Shown here: one piece after another, positions 1 through 5,989 of the stretch
Layout: every line of letters starts with the position of its first letter
Position numbering within the stretch: the stretch's first letter is position 1
Source of the DNA: an uncultured Collinsella sp.
GTDB taxonomy: Bacteria; Actinomycetota; Coriobacteriia; Coriobacteriales; Coriobacteriaceae
Reading direction: 5' to 3'
DNA length: 5,989 nucleotides
Assembly (NCBI GenBank): GCA_958427895.1
Contig: CAUADW010000088.1
Coordinates: 1 to 5,989, forward strand
Translations under genes and position numbers: made by a program
The notes under the pieces: model-generated
Told to the model about the DNA's origin: nothing
The model's database searches: none
Seen by the model: only the letters and a program-made list of their open reading frames with translations

Positions 1-2045
1 TGGATTCCATGGCAGCCGAGGGCATTGCCGGCTACGGCAACGGCATGCGCTACCGCTACGGCCTGTTTAAGCAGGAGATCGTCAACGGCAGCCAGGTCGA
101 GGCTACCGACGAGTGGCTCACCCACGGCTATCCCTGGGAGGTCCGTCGTCAGGACAAGGCCGTGACGATCAAGTTTGGTGGCCATGTTGAGGGCTTTGAG
201 GAGAACGGCCGCACGTTCTACCGCACGGTGGACACACAGGACATCCTGGCCGTCCCTTATGACATCCCAGTGGTGGGCTATGCTGGCGAGACCGTCAACA
301 AGCTGCGCGTCTGGGCTGCCGAGCCGGTCGAGGAGCACTTTGACCTGGAGGCCTTCAACCGCGGCGACTATGCCCTGGCCGACGCCGAGCGCGCCGAGGC
401 CGAGGCCATCAGCGCCATCCTCTACCCCAACGACGCCGGGGAGCACGGCCGTCTGCTGCGCCTGAAGCAGGAGTACCTGTTTGTCTCGGCCGGCATCTAC
501 AGCCTACTCGACACCTTTGAGAAGGAGCACGGCGAGAACTGGGAGCTGCTGCCGCAGTTTGTTGCCATCCACACCAACGACACGCACCCTGCCATGTGCG
601 GCCCCGAGCTCATGCGCATCCTCATCGACGAGAAGAGGCTCGAGTGGGACGACGCCTGGAACATCGTGACGCAGGTCGTGAGCTACACCAACCACACCAT
701 CCTGCCCGAGGCTCTGGAGAAGTGGCCCATCGGCACGTTCTCCAAGCTCCTCCCCCGCGTGTACCAGATCATCGACGAGATCAGCCGTCGTTGGCACGAG
801 TCGTTCGACACCACGCAGGAGGGCTGGCAGGAGCGTCTGCGCCAGACCGCCATCCTGTGGGACGGCGAGATTCGCATGGCCAACCTGTCTGTGATCTGCA
901 GCCACAGCGTAAACGGCGTGGCCAAGATCCACTCCGACATCATCAAGAACATCGTGCTCAAGGACTTCTATGCCCTCACGCCCGAGAAGTTCAACAACAA
1001 GACCAACGGCATCTCGCACCGTCGCTTCTTTGCCGAGGCCAACCCCACCTACGCCAAGCTCGTCACCGATGCCATTGGCGACGGCTGGCTTAAGGACGCC
1101 TTTGAGCTTGAGAAACTCAAGGAGTTCCAGAACGACAGTGAGTTCCTGAAGGCCGTGGGAGCCTCCAAGCGCGCCAACAAGGAGCGTCTGGCCGCCTACG
1201 TTAAGGCCGAGACCGGTCTGGTCATTGACCCCAACACCGTCTTCGATGTTCAGGTTAAGCGCTTCCATGCCTACAAGCGCCAGCTCATGAACATCATGAA
1301 GGTGATGGACATCTACAACCGTCGCATCGCCGATCCCAACTTCCACGTGACGCCGACGACCTTCATCTTTAGCGGCAAGGCTGCCTCGAGCTACACCTTC
1401 GCTAAGGAGACCATCCGCCTCATTAACTCCGTGGCCGACGTCATCAACAACGACCCGCGCGTCAACGAGGTCATGAAGGTCTGCTTTATCCCCAACTTCC
1501 GCGTGAGCAACGCCCAGCTCATCTACCCCGCCGCCGAGATCTCGGAGCAGATCTCCACGGCCGGTAAGGAGGCCTCGGGCACGTCCAACATGAAGCTCAT
1601 GATGAACGGCGCCATTACGCTGGGCACCCTCGACGGCGCCAACATCGAGATCGCCGACCTGGCCGGCCGCGAGAACGAGGCCATCTTTGGCCTGACCGCT
1701 CCCGAGGTCGAGCAGCTCTGGGCATCCAACAGCTACTTTGCGTGGGATACCCTCAACGGCGACCGCGAGCGTCTGGGCCGCGTGATGGACGAGCTCAAGG
1801 ACAACACCTTTGCGGGTCTTTCGGGCAACTTCGAGAGCATCTACAACGAGCTCATGAACAACAACGACCCCGACCTGGTCATGGCAGACTTCCGCAGCTA
1901 CGTGGATGCATGGGAGAAGCTCACGAACAGCTACGGCGACCAGGAGACCTGGAACCGCAAGGCGCTGCTCAACACCGCCTCCTCCGGCTGGTTCTCGAGC
2001 GACCGCACCATTCGCGAGTACCGCGACGAGATCTGGCACGCTTAA
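1..2045 (+). CDS. glgP: Glycogen/alpha-glucan phosphorylase, 5'-truncated by window edge
   Basis: Glycogen phosphorylase (GT35, PLP-dependent, cytoplasmic) releases glucose-1-phosphate from the non-reducing ends of glycogen. The reading frame is already open at the left edge: codons 3-8 give Asp-Ser before the Met at 9, and DSMA..GI.GYG.GMRY is an internal conserved block of the family, so the Met at 9 is not the start. Roughly 115-130 N-terminal residues are missing, judged from a usual length near 800. Numbering from that Met, family blocks appear in order: NDTHP (190-194), YTNHT (226-230), KTNGI (331-335), VKRFHAYKRQ (416-425), and EASGTSNMK (521-529), where Lys529 is the expected Schiff-base lysine for PLP, followed by LDGANIEI. 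The catalytic C-terminal domain is intact and the gene ends at TAA 2043-2045. It is followed by a 108-base gap with a hairpin and then glgC on the same strand. Identification is firm; glycogen versus maltodextrin preference cannot be read from sequence. Confidence 0.97.
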   Translation, partial: DSMAAEGIAGYGNGMRYRYGLFKQEIVNGSQVEATDEWLTHGYPWEVRRQDKAVTIKFGGHVEGFEENGRTFYRTVDTQDILAVPYDIPVVGYAGETVNKLRVWAAEPVEEHFDLEAFNRGDYALADAERAEAEAISAILYPNDAGEHGRLLRLKQEYLFVSAGIYSLLDTFEKEHGENWELLPQFVAIHTNDTHPAMCGPELMRILIDEKRLEWDDAWNIVTQVVSYTNHTILPEALEKWPIGTFSKLLPRVYQIIDEISRRWHESFDTTQEGWQERLRQTAILWDGEIRMANLSVICSHSVNGVAKIHSDIIKNIVLKDFYALTPEKFNNKTNGISHRRFFAEANPTYAKLVTDAIGDGWLKDAFELEKLKEFQNDSEFLKAVGASKRANKERLAAYVKAETGLVIDPNTVFDVQVKRFHAYKRQLMNIMKVMDIYNRRIADPNFHVTPTTFIFSGKAASSYTFAKETIRLINSVADVINNDPRVNEVMKVCFIPNFRVSNAQLIYPAAEISEQISTAGKEASGTSNMKLMMNGAITLGTLDGANIEIADLAGRENEAIFGLTAPEVEQLWASNSYFAWDTLNGDRERLGRVMDELKDNTFAGLSGNFESIYNELMNNNDPDLVMADFRSYVDAWEKLTNSYGDQETWNRKALLNTASSGWFSSDRTIREYRDEIWHA

Positions 2046-2082
2046 AGGCGCGCAAGCTCCCTTATGCCAGCACGGCATTACT

Positions 2083-2113
2083 CGACGGGCGCGACCGAGC
2101 GCCGCGCCCGTCG
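2083..2113 (+). other. Intercistronic inverted repeat (GC-rich hairpin) between glgP and glgC
   Basis: Perfect 11-bp inverted repeat: the left arm CGACGGGCGCG (2083-2093) is the exact reverse complement of the right arm CGCGCCCGTCG (2103-2113), with a 9-base loop (2094-2102). It starts 37 bases after the glgP stop and ends 40 bases before the glgC ATG. The downstream bases (CTAATGGGTTTAAG) hold no T-run, so a strong intrinsic terminator is unlikely. Likely roles, by inference, are protecting the 3' end of glgP mRNA, marking a processing site, or partly reducing read-through into glgC. The rest of the 2046-2153 gap holds only the glgC ribosome binding site and a short repeat; I saw no convincing promoter. 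Confidence 0.7.
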
Positions 2114-2141
2114 CTAATGGGTTTAAGAACATCGATGACAG

Positions 2142-2147
2142 AAGGAG
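2142..2147 (+). promoter_or_regulatory. Ribosome binding site of glgC
   Basis: AAGGAG, 6 bases upstream of the ATG at 2154. This strong Shine-Dalgarno sequence fixes the glgC start, and the encoded N-terminus (MSKKECIAMLLAGGQGSRLG) begins where Bacillus-type GlgC proteins begin. Confidence 0.85.
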
Positions 2148-2153
2148 AAATCG

Positions 2154-3302
2154 ATGAGTAAGAAAGAATGCATCGCGATGCTCCTCGCAGGAGGACAGGG
2201 CAGCCGATTGGGGGCACTCACCCAAAAGATCGCTAAGCCGGCGGTTAGCTTTGGTGGCAAGTTCCGCATTATCGACTTTTCGCTGTCCAACTGCTCCAAC
2301 TCGGGCATCGACACGGTGGGCGTTCTGACGCAATACCGTCCCTACCTGCTGCATGCCTACGTGGGCTCTGGCGAGGCTTGGGATCTGGACAGCCGCGATG
2401 GCGGCGTGTCGATCCTGCCGCCGTACGAGACGCAGACCGGCGGCGCCTGGTATGCGGGCACGGCCGACGCCATTACGCAGAACCTTGACTATATCAAGGC
2501 CAACGACCCCAAGTACGTCCTGATTCTTTCGGGCGATCACCTGTATCGCATGGACTACCGCAAGATGCTCAAGACGCACATTGAGAACAACGCAGACCTC
2601 ACGGTGAGCGTTATGCCCGTGCCGTGGGAGGAGGCCAGCCGCTTTGGCATCCTGACCACCGACCCCGAGGACGGCCGCATCACCAAGTTTACCGAGAAGC
2701 CCGAGAAGCCCGATTCGAACCTCGCGTCCATGGGCATCTACATCTTCTCGGCCGACGTCCTGATCGAGGCGCTCGAGCAGGACGCTCTGGACCAGCGCTC
2801 GAGCCATGACTTTGGCAAGGACATCATCCCCAAGCTGCTCGGAGAGAACAAGCGCCTGTACAGCTACGAGTTCCACGGCTTTTGGAAAGACGTCGGCACC
2901 ATCGCCAGCTTCCACGAGACCTCGATGGACCTGCTGGGCAACAACCCCGAGTTCGATCTGTTCGACAAGAACTTCCCCATCATGTCCAACATCACCACGC
3001 GACCGCCGCACTACATTGGCCCGGACGGCCGCCTAGACGACTGCCTGGTCTCCAACGGCTGCAAGATCTACGGCACCGCTCGCCACTCGATCCTTTCGAC
3101 CGATGTCATCATCGAGGAGCGCGCCGTGGTCGAGGACTCCGTGCTGCTGCCGGGTGCGCACGTTAAGAGCGGCGCGCACATCTGCCGCGCTATTTTGGGC
3201 GAGAACTCCACGGTCGAAGAGGGCGTGAAGCTCGGCTCTGTCGATACCACCAAGGATACGGCCGTCGTTGGAAATGACGTCGTTATCGGGAAGGGGGAAT
3301 GA
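2154..3302 (+). CDS. glgC: Glucose-1-phosphate adenylyltransferase (ADP-glucose pyrophosphorylase), catalytic subunit
   Basis: Makes ADP-glucose and pyrophosphate from ATP and glucose-1-phosphate, the committed step of bacterial glycogen synthesis, in the cytoplasm. The 382-residue product matches the usual length of Firmicutes GlgC (about 380), shorter than the enterobacterial form. The N-terminal nucleotidyltransferase domain carries the loop LLAGGQGSRLG (10-20), AKPAVSFGGKFRIIDF (27-42), GTADAITQN, the GDH motif with the predicted metal-binding/catalytic Asp128, EASRFGI, the FTEKP sugar-phosphate motif with Lys182 (counterpart of E. coli Lys195), NLASMGIYIF, SSHDFGKDIIP and FWKDVGT (Trp244-Asp246). 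From about residue 295 the isoleucine/valine/glycine-spaced hexapeptide pattern of a left-handed beta-helix follows, the domain used for oligomer contacts and allostery. All catalytic motifs are present, so it should be active. It ends 4 bases before glgD, its likely partner subunit. Allosteric effectors cannot be predicted from sequence; Lys25 sits where E. coli has the activator-binding Lys39, but the surrounding residues differ. Confidence 0.97.
   Translation: MSKKECIAMLLAGGQGSRLGALTQKIAKPAVSFGGKFRIIDFSLSNCSNSGIDTVGVLTQYRPYLLHAYVGSGEAWDLDSRDGGVSILPPYETQTGGAWYAGTADAITQNLDYIKANDPKYVLILSGDHLYRMDYRKMLKTHIENNADLTVSVMPVPWEEASRFGILTTDPEDGRITKFTEKPEKPDSNLASMGIYIFSADVLIEALEQDALDQRSSHDFGKDIIPKLLGENKRLYSYEFHGFWKDVGTIASFHETSMDLLGNNPEFDLFDKNFPIMSNITTRPPHYIGPDGRLDDCLVSNGCKIYGTARHSILSTDVIIEERAVVEDSVLLPGAHVKSGAHICRAILGENSTVEEGVKLGSVDTTKDTAVVGNDVVIGKGE
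3291..3297 (+). promoter_or_regulatory. Ribosome binding site of glgD, inside the end of glgC
   Basis: AAGGGGG lies within the last codons of glgC and 9 bases before the ATG at 3307. It favours 3307 over the in-frame ATG at 3268 as the glgD start. Because the site is overrun by ribosomes finishing glgC (TGA 3300-3302), translation of the two genes is probably coupled. Confidence 0.7.
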
Positions 3303-3306
3303 TCCG

Positions 3307-4434
3307 ATGATCAATCGCAAGGCCATCGGTTATATCACCGCTAACTACTCTTCGACCTACGGCAGCGTCCTGCTCAAGGACCGCCCCATCGCGTCCGTTC
3401 CGTTTTTGGGCCGCTACCGCCTGATCGACTTCCCGCTGTCCAACATGATGAATGCCGGCATTAAGACCGTCGGCGTCGTCATGCCGGGCAACTACCGCTC
3501 GCTGATCGATCACGTGGGCTCGGGCAAGGACTGGGGCTTGGACCGCAAGAAGGGCGGCCTGTTCATGGTGCCCGGCAACGCGTACGGCACCACCAAGGGC
3601 GGCATGCGCTTCCTGCTGCGCGACATCATCTCCAACAAGACGCTGTTCCAGCGCTCGGACAAGCCCTATGTCGTGATGATGGGCACCAACATCATCTTTA
3701 ACATGGACCTCAACACCATCATCGATGCGCACGAGAACTCCGGTGCCCAGATGACCGTGGTGTACTGCAAGGCCACGCGCAACGTCGATGACGAGACAAA
3801 GCTGCAGATCAACGAGAACGGCCGCCTGACGGGCGTGAGCGCCGGCGTCGTGTACGGCGACAACGCCTCAATGGACTGCTGCATCGTCAACCGCGAGACG
3901 CTGCTCGAGATCATCGACCACTACCAGGCCGCCGACTATCTGGACCTGCTCGAGGCACTCCAGGGCGACTTTGGCAACATCGACGTGTGCAGCTACGAGT
4001 ACAAGGGCGAGGTCGTGGGCGTGTTTAGCGAGAAGTCGCTGTATCGCCGCAGCATGGACCTGCTCGACCAGACCGTGGCCGACCAGCTCTTTGACCCCGA
4101 GCGCCCGATCCTGACCAAGGCTCACGACGTGCCGCCTTCGCGCTATGCGACCGGTAGCCACGCATGCAATTCGATCATCTCGGCCGGCTGCATCATCAAG
4201 GGCACCGTGCGCAACTCGATCCTGTCGCGCGGCGTTGTGGTCGAAGAAGGCGCTTCGGTGACCAACTCGATCATCAATCAGAGCTGCATCATCAAGAGCG
4301 GCGCCCGCGTTGAGAATGCCATCCTGGACAAGAACAACGTGGTTCCCACCAACACCGAGCTTCGCGGCACGCCCGAGAACATCCTGGTGCTGGGCAAGGC
4401 TCCGTTAACTCCCGATACCACCATCGTGCATTAA
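3307..4434 (+). CDS. glgD: GlgD, non-catalytic/regulatory ADP-glucose pyrophosphorylase subunit
   Basis: A paralogue of GlgC that in Firmicutes forms a GlgC/GlgD complex and raises or tunes its activity. The 375-residue product keeps the same two-domain shape: FLGRYRLIDFPLSNMMNAG near residues 35-53 mirrors the GlgC GGKFRIIDF block, and a hexapeptide beta-helix covers about 279-360. The catalytic features are lost. The GGxGxRL nucleotide loop is replaced by ITANYSSTYGSVLL, the GDH motif by GTN (Thr127-Asn128 where GlgC has Asp128-His129), and the FxEKP motif by a stretch near 176-186 without EKP. It is therefore expected to be inactive alone. An in-frame ATG at 3268 would add 13 residues (MEMTSLSGRGNDP) and overlap glgC; I prefer 3307 because it has the Shine-Dalgarno sequence and MINRKAIGYI fits the usual N-terminus. 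It lies 4 bases after glgC and 89 before glgA. GlgD rather than a second active GlgC is well supported. Confidence 0.95.
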   Translation: MINRKAIGYITANYSSTYGSVLLKDRPIASVPFLGRYRLIDFPLSNMMNAGIKTVGVVMPGNYRSLIDHVGSGKDWGLDRKKGGLFMVPGNAYGTTKGGMRFLLRDIISNKTLFQRSDKPYVVMMGTNIIFNMDLNTIIDAHENSGAQMTVVYCKATRNVDDETKLQINENGRLTGVSAGVVYGDNASMDCCIVNRETLLEIIDHYQAADYLDLLEALQGDFGNIDVCSYEYKGEVVGVFSEKSLYRRSMDLLDQTVADQLFDPERPILTKAHDVPPSRYATGSHACNSIISAGCIIKGTVRNSILSRGVVVEEGASVTNSIINQSCIIKSGARVENAILDKNNVVPTNTELRGTPENILVLGKAPLTPDTTIVH

Positions 4435-4465
4435 CGTAGGCACCGCAACATCGCTCGTAACATGC

Positions 4466-4501
4466 AGAATAGCCGCCCGGTTTGCGCCAGGCGGCTATTC
4501 T
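4466..4501 (+). other. Intercistronic inverted repeat (attenuator-like hairpin) between glgD and glgA
   Basis: Perfect 12-bp inverted repeat: AGAATAGCCGCC (4466-4477) pairs with GGCGGCTATTCT (4490-4501) around a 12-base loop (4478-4489), within which GG 4479-4480 and CC 4487-4488 could add a small inner stem. It begins 31 bases after the glgD stop and ends 22 bases before the glgA ATG. The A/T-rich outer part and G/C-rich inner part resemble an intrinsic terminator, but the following bases (CGAATTGCAACAGGG) contain no T-run, so termination would be weak or partial. The glgA ribosome binding site lies just outside the stem, 12 bases downstream. Partial attenuation, RNA processing or mRNA stabilisation are the plausible roles; which one cannot be decided from sequence. 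Confidence 0.75.
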
Positions 4502-4512
4502 CGAATTGCAAC

Positions 4513-4518
4513 AGGGAG
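4513..4518 (+). promoter_or_regulatory. Ribosome binding site of glgA
   Basis: AGGGAG, 5 bases before the ATG at 4524. It supports this start for glgA, which places the KTGGLGDV motif at residues 22-29, close to its position in characterised synthases. Confidence 0.8.
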
Positions 4519-4523
4519 ACAAT

Positions 4524-5989
<1,466 letters not shown>

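Noticed and set aside
596..1093. Plus-strand alternate-frame ORFs within glgP, glgC and glgA (for example 596-1093, 1742-2161, 2882-3166, 4571-4852)
   Set aside because: Arg/Pro/Ala/His-rich translations typical of shifted frames in GC-rich genes, wholly or mostly inside strongly supported coding sequences, with no sign of a domain.
1563..1620. Ser instead of Gly in the GlgP PLP motif (EASGTSNMK rather than EASGTGNMK)
   Set aside because: The PLP lysine and surrounding residues are intact, and to my knowledge Ser at this position is common in bacterial phosphorylases, so it is not evidence of altered function.
2046..2153. Possible sigma-70 promoter for glgC in the gap after glgP
   Set aside because: No pair of -35 and -10-like boxes at acceptable spacing was seen; the gap is dominated by the GC hairpin.
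504..3011. An 835-codon open frame on the minus strand across glgP and glgC
   Set aside because: It is codon-aligned antisense to glgP and glgC, which are both in the same register. A stop there needs a TTA, CTA or TCA codon on the sense strand, and GC-rich genes avoid these; it ends at 504-506 because glgP uses a rare CTA leucine codon there. The translation is a low-diversity Val/Leu/Ala/His/Asp-rich string with no recognisable domain, while the sense strand encodes well-conserved enzymes.
4435..4523. Possible glgA promoter using TATTCT (4496-4501) as a -10 box
   Set aside because: TATTCT is part of the hairpin right arm, and the nearest TTG-type hexamer (TTGCGC at 4482) is only 8 bases upstream, far short of the usual 16-18.

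Overview
This window is a same-strand glycogen (alpha-1,4-glucan) metabolism cluster. Reading left to right on the + strand it holds: glycogen phosphorylase glgP (5' end cut off by the window), the catalytic ADP-glucose pyrophosphorylase subunit glgC, its non-catalytic paralogue glgD, and glycogen synthase glgA (runs off the right edge, but essentially complete). Coding sequence fills almost everything. The only gaps are 108 bases between glgP and glgC, 4 bases between glgC and glgD, and 89 bases between glgD and glgA.

The organism looks like a fairly high-GC, low-rRNA-content-of-view bacterium: codons end overwhelmingly in G or C, and good AGGAG-type ribosome binding sites precede glgC and glgA. 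The GlgC protein is of the type seen in Bacillus and other Firmicutes, and a separate GlgD subunit is also typical of Firmicutes. Firmicutes-like GlgC/GlgD in GC-rich DNA would fit a gut Coriobacteriia member such as Collinsella or a relative. This is inference from composition and family resemblance; a GC-rich clostridial lineage is not excluded.

The genes form one pathway. GlgC, probably in complex with GlgD, makes ADP-glucose from glucose-1-phosphate and ATP. GlgA transfers the glucose to the growing alpha-1,4 chain. GlgP removes terminal glucose again as glucose-1-phosphate. Branching (GlgB) and debranching enzymes are not in the window. Synthesis and breakdown genes lie in the same orientation and are probably co-transcribed, with glgC and glgD translationally coupled.

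The least ordinary non-coding features are two perfect GC-rich inverted repeats, one in each of the two larger gaps (11-bp stem at 2083-2113, 12-bp stem at 4466-4501). Neither is followed by a clear run of T, so they look more like intercistronic processing, stability or attenuation hairpins than strong terminators. No mobile element, CRISPR array, RNA gene or novel system was found; this is an ordinary metabolic locus.
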